NCBI GenBank assembly: GCA_022825675.1
Contig: JAJDWK010000085.1
Location: 1 to 33,621, forward strand
Direction of reading: 5' to 3'
Length of the DNA: 33,621 bases
Source of the DNA: Anaerolineae bacterium
Lineage (GTDB): Bacteria; Chloroflexota; Anaerolineae; Aggregatilineales; Phototrophicaceae
Below, piece after piece: positions 7,645 to 16,559 of this stretch. Numbering within the stretch: position 1 is the first letter of the stretch; every line of letters begins with the position of its first letter. The notes under the pieces were generated by a model, which was not told where the DNA came from, did not search any database, and saw only the letters and a program-made list of their open reading frames with translations. The position numbers and the translations under genes were made by a program.

Positions 7645-8820
7645 ATGAAAACACTAGGCATCGGCATCATCGGCATGGGCTGGATGGGGCAGGTGCATGC
7701 CCGCTCCTATTTAATGGCGCGGCAGCGCTTCCCCGAGGATGATTTCGCGGCGCACCTTGTCATCTGCTCGGATGCGGTGACGGCGCGGGCGGAAAGCGCG
7801 CGCGAACTGCTGGGTTTTGAACGCGCCAGCGCCCGCTGGCAGGATGTCATCGCCGACCCGGAAGTGCAGATCGTCAATATCGCCACGCCGAACCGCCTGC
7901 ATGTGGAAATTGCGAGAGCGGCGGCGGATGCCGGCAAGCATATATTTTGCGAGAAGCCAGTCGGGCGCAGCCCCAGCGAAACCGCAGACATCGCCGCCAG
8001 CGCGCGGCGGGCGGGCGTTCTCAGCTTTGTCGGCTTCAATTATCGCTGGGCGCCGCTGGTGCAGCGGGCAAAACAGCTCATCGACAGCGGCGCGCTTGGC
8101 GAATTGACGCATTATCGCGGGCGCTTTTTCAGCATGTATGGCAGCGACCCGCTGGGCTTGCTCTCCTGGCGCTTTGAGCGCGAGCACTCGGGCTATGGCG
8201 CGCTGGGCGATATCATGGCGCATGTTACGGACATGGCGCTTTTCCTCGGTGGCGGCATCACCAGCGTGACCAGCCAGGCGCATACATTCATCAGCGAACG
8301 CCCGCTGCCGATACCGGGCGCGGGCACGCATTATTCCCGCGGGGCGCCGGGCGACCCAAAAGGCGCGGTCAGCAACGAAGATTATGTCGGCGCGCTGGTG
8401 CAATTTGGCAATGGCGCCCGCGGCAGCTTGGAGGCATCGCGCACGATATTTGGTCCCAAAAATCAGATGGCATTTGAGCTTAATGGCACCAAAGGCGCGC
8501 TGAGCTGGGACTTCGAGCGGATGAATGAGCTGCAGCTTTATTTGCCCGGCGAAGACTGGGGGCACGATGGCTTCACGCGGCTGGTGGCGGGCGATCGGCA
8601 TCCTTTCCATGGCAATTTCAACCCGGGCGAAGGCAGCGGCTTGGGTTATGAAGATATGAAAGTGATAGAAGCGCGCCACTTCCTCAAAGCGGTGGCGGCA
8701 GGCGCGCCCGCCGCGCCCGATTTTACGGATGCCGTCAAGGTCGCGGAAGTGCATGCCGCGATGATACGGTCCTGGTCAAGCGGCGGCTGGGAAGCGGTGA
8801 CGAGCTTGCGCCTTGATTGA
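7645..8820 (+). CDS. Gfo/Idh/MocA-family NAD(P)-dependent oxidoreductase
   Basis: A 391-aa cytoplasmic sugar-type dehydrogenase. The Rossmann motif [11 protein letters not shown] is at the N-terminus (residues ~5-15), and the family EKPVG motif, whose lysine is catalytic, is at 103-107. It is followed by the usual C-terminal beta-sheet dimer/substrate domain ([33 protein letters not shown]). Substrates in this family are sugars, inositols or their derivatives, and the sequence does not say which. An upstream in-frame ATG exists at 7585, but ATG 7645 begins the canonical fold ([10 protein letters not shown]) and has AGGGGCAG before it. It is isolated from any recognisable sugar operon here, although iolB lies 17 kb away. 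Confidence 0.88.
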   Translation: MKTLGIGIIGMGWMGQVHARSYLMARQRFPEDDFAAHLVICSDAVTARAESARELLGFERASARWQDVIADPEVQIVNIATPNRLHVEIARAAADAGKHIFCEKPVGRSPSETADIAASARRAGVLSFVGFNYRWAPLVQRAKQLIDSGALGELTHYRGRFFSMYGSDPLGLLSWRFEREHSGYGALGDIMAHVTDMALFLGGGITSVTSQAHTFISERPLPIPGAGTHYSRGAPGDPKGAVSNEDYVGALVQFGNGARGSLEASRTIFGPKNQMAFELNGTKGALSWDFERMNELQLYLPGEDWGHDGFTRLVAGDRHPFHGNFNPGEGSGLGYEDMKVIEARHFLKAVAAGAPAAPDFTDAVKVAEVHAAMIRSWSSGGWEAVTSLRLD

Positions 8821-9001
8821 AGCGCTCACATAGGTGGCTGTGTCGGTGTTACCTGCCCGCAAGCGCCTCCCGAGAAGTCGATTGTCGGAGCGTCTTGACG
8901 GTCAATTTCAACGCGACCCTGTTCAACGCCCCTGCATTTTGCTCGATTGCTTCTGCCCCTACGATTCCAATACTTTGATTGCTTCTTGCCGCTCCCTTCG
9001 C

Positions 9002-9040
9002 TTGACTGCGCCTGACTCTGAATGTAGACTATAGTCTGCA
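9002..9040 (+). promoter_or_regulatory. Promoter with overlapping palindromic operator for the HNH nuclease
   Basis: TTGACT (9002-9007) and TAGACT (9025-9030) are 17 bases apart, a good sigma-70-like pair. The -10 box lies inside TGTAGACTATAGTCTGCA (9023-9040). Its inner 12 bases, AGACTATAGTCT, are a perfect palindrome, and the outer bases pair except at one position. This looks like a repressor site covering the -10. The rest of the 8821-9081 gap shows no gene that I can support. Confidence 0.5.
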
Positions 9041-9081
9041 AATTCGACATTCCAGACTGCGCTCGGTGTCGGGAGAAGTTC

Positions 9082-9783
9082 TTGAGAAAACTTAGTTTTG
9101 CCATCCTGTGTATAGGTCTTTGGCTTGTCCAGGCGCAGGCGCAAATTGAAATCAAGCCGGAAGAAAGATGTTCCGAGTATTCCCGCGATGAGTATAGTTA
9201 TCCGCAAAGCCTTGAGACGCAGATTCTGGACATCAACCTCGGCGGCAGAGTCTTCAGCCCCTACACCAATGAAGCATTTGCCAGCCTCGAAGAAACAGAC
9301 ATTGAGCACATTGTCGCGATATCAGAAGCTCACGATAGCGGGCTTTGTAGCGCTGATGCGAAATTGAAGGAAGAATTCGCCCAAGACTTGGAGAACTTGA
9401 CGCTCGCCAGCCCCGATGTCAATCGAAATCAAAAGCAGGGCAAAGACTTCGCCCAATGGCAGCCCGCTGAAAATGCTTGCTGGTACGCACATACGATTCT
9501 GAAAGTGAAAGTGAAATATAAGCTTTCCATCGACGCGCGCGAAGCGGCCGCGCTGCTTAATGCTATGGCGCATTGCTTCACTGCCACTTTGGAGATTCCC
9601 GCGCGGGGACCCATTCTCGAGCAGGACACCCTGGGCGGCCCGCTTGACCTATATGACGATAACGACAATGGCAGGATTAGCTGTAGCGAAGCGCGCCAGC
9701 ATGGCATCGCTCCCGTACACAGCGACCACCCCGCCTATGAATTTATGCGCGATGCGGACGGCGACGGCGTTGTCTGCCGATAA
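9082..9783 (+). CDS. Secreted HNH (DUF1524-like) nuclease with C-terminal excalibur motifs
   Basis: A 233-aa exported nuclease. The TTG start at 9082 is set by GGGAGAAG a few bases upstream. Residues 1-20 form a signal peptide (MRKLSFAILCIGLWLVQAQA) ending in an AxA-type cleavage site. The HNH core is DIEHIV (73-78) plus ENLTLAS (104-110) and the N-x-x-K-x-x-x-D pattern NRNQKQGKD (114-122). The tail holds two Ca-binding excalibur-like motifs, DNDNGRISC and DADGDGVVC, the latter at the very end. The combination of extracellular HNH and excalibur occurs in nutritional or competition nucleases. No immunity gene is visible beside it, as expected for a general nuclease whose activity is confined outside the cell. 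Its promoter contains a palindrome, so it is probably regulated. Confidence 0.86.
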   Translation: MRKLSFAILCIGLWLVQAQAQIEIKPEERCSEYSRDEYSYPQSLETQILDINLGGRVFSPYTNEAFASLEETDIEHIVAISEAHDSGLCSADAKLKEEFAQDLENLTLASPDVNRNQKQGKDFAQWQPAENACWYAHTILKVKVKYKLSIDAREAAALLNAMAHCFTATLEIPARGPILEQDTLGGPLDLYDDNDNGRISCSEARQHGIAPVHSDHPAYEFMRDADGDGVVCR

Positions 9784-9871
9784 GCCCGCGCCTGGCTGTC
9801 ACTTTCCTATAGCGCCATCGGAGGAGTTGGGCTAAAGTGCCTAGCGTCAATGAGCGCGATAGCGTAAACCC

Positions 9872-11188
9872 ATGCCTGATCTCGCCCTGCGCGGCGGATT
9901 ATACACGCTGATAGACGACCCCTTCTTGCAGCCGGCGGCGGACAGCGCCCTGTATGAGCCGGACGGGCTGATACTTATTCGCGATGGGCGCATCAGCGCG
10001 CTGGGCGCGTACAGCGCCTTGCGTGACCGCGTGGGCGCTGATGTCCCGCTGCGGCACTATCCCGATGCGATTCTGCTGCCCGGCTTCGTCGACGCGCATA
10101 TTCACTTCCCGCAGGTGGAAATCATCGGCTCTTATGGGGCGCAGCTGCTGGAATGGCTCAACACATATACCTTCCCCGCCGAGGCAAAGTTCACAGACCC
10201 GCAGCATGCGGGGCGCATCGCCGAATTTTTTGTTGACGAGCTGCTGCTTAATGGCACTACCGCCGCTTCGGTATTTTGCACTTCCGCGCCCGCTTCTGTC
10301 GATGCCATCTTCGAAGCGGCGCAGCGACGCAACATGCTCCTGCTCGCCGGCAAGATGATGATGGACCGCCATGCGCCGCCAGCAATCCTCGACAGCGCTC
10401 AAGCGAGTTATGACGACAGCAAAGCGCTGATTGAGCGCTGGCATCGGAATGGACGCGGGCGCTATACGGTGTCGCCGCGCTTCGCGCTGACCAGCAGCCC
10501 GCGGCAATTGGAGCTGGCGGGCGCTTTGATGAGCGAATACAGCGACCTGCGGCTGCAATCGCATATTTCTGAAAATCGCGCTGAGGTGGCGCGCGCCGCC
10601 GAGCTTTATCCCGAGCGCGCGCATTATACCGACATTTATGAGCATTACGGCTTGCTCAATGAGCGGGCGATTTATGGGCATGGCATCCACTTGTCAGAGG
10701 CGGAACTGCGCCGCTTCCATGAGACTGGCGCAAAGATCGCGCATTGCCCGACTTCAAACTTTTTTATCGGCAGCGGTCTATTTGATATCGCGCGGGCGAA
10801 AGCGGCGTCACGCCCGATTGTCGTCGGCTTGGGCACAGATGTCGGCGGCGGCACCAGCTTCTCGATGCTGCAGACGATGGCGGAAGCCTACAAAATGGCG
10901 CAACTGCGCGGCATTTCTATCAACGCCGCGCAGAGTTATTACCTGGCGACATTGGGCAGCGCCGAAGCCTTGGGCATTGCCGACCGCGTCGGCAAGCTGG
11001 CGCCAGGATATGATGCCGATATCGTCGTGCTGGACCCGCTGGCGACGCCTTTGCTGGCATTGCGCGCCGAAGTAGCGGAGTCGCTGGAAGAGCTGCTCTT
11101 CGCGCTGATGATTTGCGCCGATGACCGCGCGATTCAAGCGACTTATGTCGCCGGCGAGCTGCTTCACGAGCGGCGGAAGCCCCGCTGA
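9872..11188 (+). CDS. guaD: Guanine deaminase
   Basis: A 438-aa amidohydrolase that converts guanine to xanthine and ammonia (purine salvage or catabolism, cytoplasm). The metal site is complete: PGFVDAHIHFPQ (H76, H78), LQSHISEN, YGHGIHLSE and GLGTDVGGG. The FPQ after the first HxH and the NTYTFPAEAKF segment are typical of guanine deaminases rather than of other TRZ/ATZ-type members. Length is normal. The 88 bases before it hold GGAGGAG at about -50 but no clear ribosome site near ATG 9872. It converges with the glycosyltransferase gene, with only 6 bases between the stops. No other purine genes are nearby. Confidence 0.9.
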   Translation: MPDLALRGGLYTLIDDPFLQPAADSALYEPDGLILIRDGRISALGAYSALRDRVGADVPLRHYPDAILLPGFVDAHIHFPQVEIIGSYGAQLLEWLNTYTFPAEAKFTDPQHAGRIAEFFVDELLLNGTTAASVFCTSAPASVDAIFEAAQRRNMLLLAGKMMMDRHAPPAILDSAQASYDDSKALIERWHRNGRGRYTVSPRFALTSSPRQLELAGALMSEYSDLRLQSHISENRAEVARAAELYPERAHYTDIYEHYGLLNERAIYGHGIHLSEAELRRFHETGAKIAHCPTSNFFIGSGLFDIARAKAASRPIVVGLGTDVGGGTSFSMLQTMAEAYKMAQLRGISINAAQSYYLATLGSAEALGIADRVGKLAPGYDADIVVLDPLATPLLALRAEVAESLEELLFALMICADDRAIQATYVAGELLHERRKPR

Positions 11189-11194
11189 GCCCGC

Positions 11195-13102
11195 CTATTC
11201 CAGCGTGATTAAGCCCAAATCAATGAAGGACTCGCCGTTTACAGGCAGGCGGGCGGCGGGGTCCTGGCGGTCGTAGAGCCCGGCGATGAGCCGATAGTCG
11301 CCGGCGGGCAGCTCAGACGGCAGCCACAGCCCGTGACGGTCCCGCACCGCCGCGCCCGGCGTCCAACTTGTGCTTGGCGCTGAGCCGGCGGCGGGTTCGC
11401 TGTCCCGCTGCGCCACCAGCGCGCCTTCATCATTGAGCAGCTGCAGAAAGACTTTGTAACGGCGGCTGGGCGGCTGCCGCGCCGTCCAGAGGAATTCCAC
11501 CCGCAGCGGCGCGCCCGCCGTGAGTGCGCCAGCTTGCAGCGCATAAGAACGCAGCCGAATCTCAGCGCCAAAATCCAGCTCGGCAGCTATTGGCGCTTGC
11601 AGGGGCGCGGGGCTGATGTAGCGGGCATAACGCAGGTCGTCAACCCAACTGTCGCTGACTTCAAAAGCCGCGGCGTTGAGCGTCGATTCCACTACGAGCT
11701 TGGGGTCCTGCTCGGCAGCGCCATAGAAGATGACATGCTGGCGCTCGCTCTCGGCGATGATGTCCAGAACCTGCGCCCGCGTGTTGTCCGCATCAGCGCT
11801 TGTCGGCAGCGGGAAAATGGGCGCAGCGCCGCGATAATAATAACGCAGCAGGTCTTGCAGGCCGGCGGTGCTGACGATGATGGCGTCTCCCGGGCGCAAG
11901 TCGCTTTCAATCTGCCGCGTCAGGCTGCGCATATCATCTCGCTGGAAATCGGGATGATGATAAAGAGCATGTAAGCCGCTGAATTGCATCAGCAGCAGCG
12001 CGCCCAGGACACTGGCAGCGGCGAGTTTTGGCGCGAAGCGGAGCCAGCTGCGCTCCCCCAGGCGCAAAGCCCAGAGCCACCAGAAGCCCCGCCCCAGCCA
12101 CAGCGCCGCTGCCAGCTGCGCCGGCAGCAAGAAGCGGATGTAGCGCGTCGTCAGCTCCAGCGAGATATAGACCAGCAGCGACAGCGTCAGCCAGAGTATC
12201 GGCAGCAGCGACAGCGTCAGCCAGAGTATCGGCAGCAGCATGCGCCGCCCGCGCGGGAGCATGCCCGCAAGCAGCAGAATCGCGGCGGCAATACCCAAAT
12301 CCAGCGGGGCATGTTCAAAGCTGCCCCCAAAAATCACATAATTCAGCAACAGGCGCAAGGTCTCGCTGGGCGGCAGCGCCTGCGACAGGTTGGGTAAGGA
12401 GGATATCTGGTCGATGGCAATCGGCAGCCAGGGGAGGAAAGCCACGATAGCGAGCGCATTGGCGCGGGCGGCATCAAACGCCGGACGCCAGGCTCTGTCG
12501 ACGGCAAGCCACAGCGCCGTAAGCGCCAGTTGCGCCAGGATCACCAGCGCGTAGGCGAGATGGGTATACATGCCCAGGGCATTAACCAGTCCCAGCGCCA
12601 AAACAGCGCCTCGCCGCCGCCGCGGCAAACCGGCGAATAGCCACATGCTGGTGCCGGCAATCGCCGCCAGCATGGCATACATGCGCACTTCCTGGGCGTA
12701 ATGGATGCTGAAACTGTTGAGCGCCACCAGCGCCGCCGCCGCCATGCCAGCGGCAGGACCGAAGAGTCGCTGTCCCAGCGCATAAGCCCAGGCGACGCTC
12801 AGCAGGCTGCCAAGCGCCGAAAACGCGCGCAAGGCAAATTCTGATTCGCCGGCGAGATCCCGCCACCAGCCGAGAAGCGCGAAATAGGCGGGCGCATGCA
12901 CATCGTGCTGTAAATGCAGCAGCAGCTCTGGCAGCGGGCGCAAGGCATGGGAATAGGAGACGGCTTCATCATACCAAAGCGATTGCGCGCCCAAGCGGTG
13001 AAAGCGCAGGGCAGCGCCCAATAGCAGAATCACGAGCAGCAGGCTGTACATCGCGATGGCGGCATGGCGCTGCGCCAGCCAAGCGGGCGGGAAGCGCCTC
13101 AT
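11195..13102 (-). CDS. GT39-type (ArnT/PMT-like) membrane glycosyltransferase
   Basis: A 635-aa integral membrane protein. The N-terminus resembles polyprenyl-phosphate-dependent mannosyl/arabinosyl transferases: a first helix followed by the acidic loop RLGAQSLWYDEAVSY, then HAPAYFALLGWW and HYAQEVRMYAML. About ten or more hydrophobic helices reach residue ~380. The C-terminal ~250 residues are soluble, probably extracytoplasmic, and beta-rich. The start ATG (13102-13100) overlaps the preceding hydrolase stop as ATGA, so the two are translationally coupled. The donor should be a lipid-linked sugar. The acceptor is unknown. A 30-bp in-frame tandem duplication lies in a membrane helix region (see the repeat entry). 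Confidence 0.85.
   Translation of the reverse strand: MRRFPPAWLAQRHAAIAMYSLLLVILLLGAALRFHRLGAQSLWYDEAVSYSHALRPLPELLLHLQHDVHAPAYFALLGWWRDLAGESEFALRAFSALGSLLSVAWAYALGQRLFGPAAGMAAAALVALNSFSIHYAQEVRMYAMLAAIAGTSMWLFAGLPRRRRGAVLALGLVNALGMYTHLAYALVILAQLALTALWLAVDRAWRPAFDAARANALAIVAFLPWLPIAIDQISSLPNLSQALPPSETLRLLLNYVIFGGSFEHAPLDLGIAAAILLLAGMLPRGRRMLLPILWLTLSLLPILWLTLSLLVYISLELTTRYIRFLLPAQLAAALWLGRGFWWLWALRLGERSWLRFAPKLAAASVLGALLLMQFSGLHALYHHPDFQRDDMRSLTRQIESDLRPGDAIIVSTAGLQDLLRYYYRGAAPIFPLPTSADADNTRAQVLDIIAESERQHVIFYGAAEQDPKLVVESTLNAAAFEVSDSWVDDLRYARYISPAPLQAPIAAELDFGAEIRLRSYALQAGALTAGAPLRVEFLWTARQPPSRRYKVFLQLLNDEGALVAQRDSEPAAGSAPSTSWTPGAAVRDRHGLWLPSELPAGDYRLIAGLYDRQDPAARLPVNGESFIDLGLITLE
12173..12239. 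repeat. 30-bp in-frame tandem duplication (2.2 copies)
   Basis: Bases 12173-12209 match those 30 positions later without a mismatch. On the protein (minus strand) this repeats the ten residues LPILWLTLSL in a hydrophobic segment, lengthening a membrane helix region. The exact identity suggests a recent event or a length-variable locus. Confidence 0.85.
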
Positions 13103-14811
13103 CGCCGGCGCTCGCGCAGCGCCAGCAACAGCGCGCCCAGCGTGACGCCGCCCAGCGCCAGCGCCAGCGCAATCCAGGAGAGCAGGCGATTGCGGCTGCG
13201 GTCATAGACGGCGATTTCGTCCACGAGTATCGCGCCGCTGCCGAAGATGATAGATCGCGCCTGCGCCAAGCCGGGCGAGAGCTCGATTGTGCTGCGCCGC
13301 CAAGCGCCTGGCGCTGCTGATGCCGGGCGCCAGCGCAGCTCAAGCATAGTGCCATGCGCGCGAAAAGCGATGCCATCTTCAAAACGCATCGCGCTGCCGA
13401 AGCGCGCCGTCTCGTCTGCAATCAGCGCGCCGGCGGCAGAAATCTGCCAGGTTTCCGCCTGGTGCCTGCCGCGGAAGAGCGTCGGCTCCAGCGCGGCGAT
13501 ATACTCTTTTACGCTGTGATACACGGGCAGCGGGCTGAAGCTGGGCTTTTCCGGCTGATAGTCTGGCTCCGCCATGCGGAAATAATAAAATGCCTGATTC
13601 GCTTCAAAGGGGTCCTTCCGCGTGAAGAACCAATACATCACATTGCCGACCCATGCCCACTCCCGCTGCACGCGGTCATAGAGCTGCGGCATATATTGGG
13701 CGGCTTGCTCTTGCGTGACGCTGCCATAAGCGCCATAAAGCGAGATATCTTCTGGCGGCAATTCGGCGTCGAGTATCGCGTTCCAGGCGGCTTCCGCCAG
13801 CCAGATGGGTTTATGCGCATCGCCATTACGCGCCATGATATCGCGATAATAAACATGGCGGGCGATATTGACGCTGGTGCTGCGCAAGCGGCGGTCGGTC
13901 GGTCCGCTGCGCAAGCCATAGCCTTGCGCCGAAAGCACATCAAAGCAATCGCCGCCGCCAGTATCATAGAGCGCTTGCAGGAAGACGACATCGCTCAAAT
14001 CCCGCCCGCTGAGCGAGATTGTCGGCGCCAGCGCGCCGCTGACAACAACAATCGCCGGGTCGACCGCCTTCAGCGCCTGATAGGCGCGGCAGAGCAGCTC
14101 GGTATAACCTGCCGGGTCAATGGCGCGATTGCCCCATTCCGGGTAGATATTAGGCTCGTTCCAAACTTGATAATGGCTGATGCGCCCTTGATAACGCCGC
14201 GCCACGGCGGTGGCATAATTGGCATAATCGCCAAAATCATCGGGCGGGGCGAAGTGCCCGGCGTCGGCATCAGCGCGGGACCAAGCGGGCGGATTGCTCA
14301 AGCGGACGAGCAGTCGCAAGCCATAGGCTTCCGCCAGGTCGACAATGAGATCGTATTTCGCCCAGGCGTCAATCGTTTCATCGGGCGCGCCGTCACCGTT
14401 GCGATCGCGCGAGTCGGTGAATTGCCCGCGCCCGTCAATTTCAAGGTCTTCCCAGGGGAATTCTTGCCGCAGCCAGACGAAGCCAGCATCACGAATCATG
14501 CGCAGCATCGCTTCGATCTTGGCGCTCTCGACTTCTTCCTGCAAAAATGTGTTGATGCCCCAGGGACGGTCGCTTTTGTTGGCGATAGGCGCCAGCGGCG
14601 CGGTCTGCAGCGGCGGGCGCAGCAGATTGCCCGCCAGCTCCAGCGCGCCCCGGGCTTGCGCCAGCGGCGCTTCTTCCCCCGTTTGCGACCATAAGAGCCG
14701 CCAGACCAAGCCGCGCTGGCTCAAATCCAGGGACAAGAGAATCGCGAGCGCCAGCAGCGCCAATACTGCCGCGAGCAGCCGCCGCGGGGCATGGCTGGGA
14801 GTGTCGGTCAT
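13099..14811 (-). CDS. Membrane-anchored clan GH-A glycoside hydrolase (GH5/GH39-like)
   Basis: About 570 aa. An N-terminal helix (AAVLALLALAILLSLDL) precedes a TIM-barrel hydrolase domain beginning near RPWGINTFL. The acid/base glutamate is in VWNEPN (E219) and the likely nucleophile is in WLAEAAWN (E340), both in the spacing expected for retaining clan-A enzymes. The chain ends with a beta-rich domain (~430-530) and a second C-terminal helix (LSWIALALALGGVTLGALLLAL) followed by ERRR, so it is probably held in the membrane at both ends. ATG 14811 is preferred because the upstream in-frame ATG 14820 falls inside the -10 box. It is the first gene of a two-gene unit with the GT39-type transferase, which suggests surface glycan work. 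The substrate is unknown. Confidence 0.82.
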   Translation of the reverse strand: MTDTPSHAPRRLLAAVLALLALAILLSLDLSQRGLVWRLLWSQTGEEAPLAQARGALELAGNLLRPPLQTAPLAPIANKSDRPWGINTFLQEEVESAKIEAMLRMIRDAGFVWLRQEFPWEDLEIDGRGQFTDSRDRNGDGAPDETIDAWAKYDLIVDLAEAYGLRLLVRLSNPPAWSRADADAGHFAPPDDFGDYANYATAVARRYQGRISHYQVWNEPNIYPEWGNRAIDPAGYTELLCRAYQALKAVDPAIVVVSGALAPTISLSGRDLSDVVFLQALYDTGGGDCFDVLSAQGYGLRSGPTDRRLRSTSVNIARHVYYRDIMARNGDAHKPIWLAEAAWNAILDAELPPEDISLYGAYGSVTQEQAAQYMPQLYDRVQREWAWVGNVMYWFFTRKDPFEANQAFYYFRMAEPDYQPEKPSFSPLPVYHSVKEYIAALEPTLFRGRHQAETWQISAAGALIADETARFGSAMRFEDGIAFRAHGTMLELRWRPASAAPGAWRRSTIELSPGLAQARSIIFGSGAILVDEIAVYDRSRNRLLSWIALALALGGVTLGALLLALRERRR

Positions 14812-14818
14812 GGGGCGC

Positions 14819-14847
14819 ATTATAGCGGCTGGGCTTCTGATTGGCAT
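14819..14847 (-). promoter_or_regulatory. Promoter of the hydrolase/glycosyltransferase unit, probably leaderless
   Basis: On the minus strand, ATGCCA (14847-14842) and a perfect TATAAT (14824-14819) are 17 bases apart. Transcription should begin about 7 bases past the -10, at or next to ATG 14811, leaving no room for a ribosome site. This predicts a leaderless mRNA. Confidence 0.55.
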
Positions 14848-14949
14848 AGCGCAGGCTGGCGCGCCGCTTTGTTTCGGCGGCGCTTTTGTGTTTTACTTGG
14901 GGAAACTTGCCTCAGGCGGCTTCCCTTGACAGCCCGACTATGCTTTACA

Positions 14950-16422
14950 ATGAGTTTCTTCCTGCTCTTCGCGCTCTGCCCGCAGGCGCAAAATCAGCGC
15001 GAACACAAAAGAGTTGATTGCCAGCCTGACCTGGTAGAAGAAGTGCTGCGCTTTGGCTATGGTGTCCGCTGCGGCTATGTAACCTTGCCGCAAGACTATG
15101 ACGAGCCCGCCGGCGGCGCGCTGCAGATCCACTACAGCTTCATCAAAAGCCGCAGCCGCAACCCACAGCCTGACCCGCTGGTATACCTTGTCGGCGGACC
15201 GGGCAGCAGCGGCTCCGCGCTATTGCAGATTTCCTTCCGCAATTATCTGCATGTATTCGCTGGCGAGCGTGACATCATCGTCATCGACCAGCGCGGCACC
15301 GGGCTCTCCCAGCCATCACTCGCTTGTGAAGAAGCGGAGCGGCGGCAGAACGAAATCTTGCAAAGCCGCCATCACGAACATGCCGAGCTGCTGCTGGACA
15401 TATTGAGCGATTGCCAGGCGCGCCTGGCGCAGCAGGGGCTGCGCTTCGCCAGTTTTCACAGCGGCAACAGCGCCCGCGATATCTATGAAGTCCTGCGGAC
15501 TTTGGGGTATGCGGAGTGGAATCTGGTCGGCGTGTCCTATGGCTCGCGGCTGGCGCTGACGATGATGCGTGACTACCCGGGGAGTTTGCGCAGTGTCATG
15601 CTCGATTCGGTATATCCGCCGCAAGCCGACATATACATCGATTCCTATTTTCATGGCGAACGCGCGCTGACCGTGCTTTTTGAAGCATGCGCCGCATCAG
15701 AAAGCTGCAGCCGCCGCTATCCCGATTTGGCGGCTGTCTTCTATCGGCTCTATGAGCGGCTGAACAAAGAGCCGCTGATGGCGAAGACGGTTGGGCGGGG
15801 ACAGCAAGCGCTGCAGATAGAAATCAGCGGCTATCGCATGTATGACTGGGTCTTCAACTGGCTCTATGAGCTGCCAGCCATCCAACTCATCCCCCAAATG
15901 GTATTTGCTTTGGCGGCGGGGCTGGGGGAATTGCCGGCGCAGTTCGGCATCCTCTTTGAAAGATCGATGACGCGGCTGAGCCTGGGCATGCACTACACGG
16001 TGCAGTGCCAAGAGGAGTTTGGCGGGGCTGATGCCCGCGATTATGGCATTTTGCTGAAGGCGCATCCACACCTGAGCGGCTACTTGAGCTACCCCGTGGA
16101 AGGCACCGCGACCTTGAGCCGCCTCTGTGCTATCTGGCAGGCGCAAGCGCGGCCAGCGGCAATCGCCAACGCCGCGGTCAGCAGTGACATCCCCGCGCTG
16201 CTGCTCTCTGGCAATTTTGACCCGATTACGCCGCCTGGTTATGCCGATTTGGCAGCCGCCAGCTTGTCCCGCGCCTACACCTATGTTTTGCCGCATGTCG
16301 GGCATGGCGTTTTGCGCTCCGATGAGTGCGCGTTGCGCATCGCGCAGGCTTTCATCCGCCAGCCACTGCGGGAGCCGGACAGCAGCTGCATCGCCGCAAC
16401 CCGCCCGATTGCATTTTCCTAG
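14950..16422 (+). CDS. Exported alpha/beta-hydrolase, peptidase S33 / TAP-like
   Basis: About 490 aa, resembling tripeptidyl or prolyl aminopeptidases of the S33 family secreted by bacteria. The oxyanion region GGPGSSG (82-88), DQRGTGLSQP, the nucleophile elbow GVSYGS (S196), the acid GNFDPIT (D424) and HVGHG (H452) form a full catalytic triad, and the C-terminal TAP-like domain is present. The start is uncertain. ATG 14950 gives a short signal-like MSFFLLFALC; an in-frame TTG at 14926 gives a longer, more convincing signal sequence with an arginine before the hydrophobic core. It is divergent from the glycoside hydrolase and stands alone. Confidence 0.83.
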   Translation: MSFFLLFALCPQAQNQREHKRVDCQPDLVEEVLRFGYGVRCGYVTLPQDYDEPAGGALQIHYSFIKSRSRNPQPDPLVYLVGGPGSSGSALLQISFRNYLHVFAGERDIIVIDQRGTGLSQPSLACEEAERRQNEILQSRHHEHAELLLDILSDCQARLAQQGLRFASFHSGNSARDIYEVLRTLGYAEWNLVGVSYGSRLALTMMRDYPGSLRSVMLDSVYPPQADIYIDSYFHGERALTVLFEACAASESCSRRYPDLAAVFYRLYERLNKEPLMAKTVGRGQQALQIEISGYRMYDWVFNWLYELPAIQLIPQMVFALAAGLGELPAQFGILFERSMTRLSLGMHYTVQCQEEFGGADARDYGILLKAHPHLSGYLSYPVEGTATLSRLCAIWQAQARPAAIANAAVSSDIPALLLSGNFDPITPPGYADLAAASLSRAYTYVLPHVGHGVLRSDECALRIAQAFIRQPLREPDSSCIAATRPIAFS

Positions 16423-16510
16423 GCGCGCTCCGCAGTCAAGCGCCCTGCCCCAACCACAGCAAATGGCGTTGCCTCGGCGTATGGCGGGCGTAGGCTGCCC
16501 GTCAAGACGC

Positions 16511-16538
16511 TTTACTTAACCACAATTAAGATTATTAC
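16511..16538 (+). promoter_or_regulatory. Possible promoter for the haloperoxidase-like gene
   Basis: TTTACT (16511-16516) and TATTAC (16533-16538) are 16 bases apart in a locally AT-rich stretch, followed by GAAAGGAG just before ATG 16560. Each box matches consensus at four of six positions, so this is tentative. Confidence 0.3.
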
Positions 16539-16559
16539 AAGAATAGAAAGGAGACCCCA

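Noticed and set aside
8945..8986. GATTGCTTCT twice (about 8945 and 8977)
   Set aside because: Ten-base matches in a short, T-rich gap are plausible by chance, and no third copy is nearby.
8826..9155. A 109-codon minus-strand frame across the 8821-9081 gap
   Set aside because: It overlaps the promoter and start of the HNH nuclease, has no ribosome site and no recognisable motif. I treat the gap as non-coding.
13354..14694. A 446-codon plus-strand open frame
   Set aside because: It is antisense to the glycoside hydrolase, whose catalytic glutamates and signal anchor are visible.
14926..14951. TTGACA with TACAAT as promoter of the S33-like peptidase
   Set aside because: The spacing is 14 bases and the -10 overlaps the ATG, so it is unlikely to be a functional pair unless translation starts downstream.
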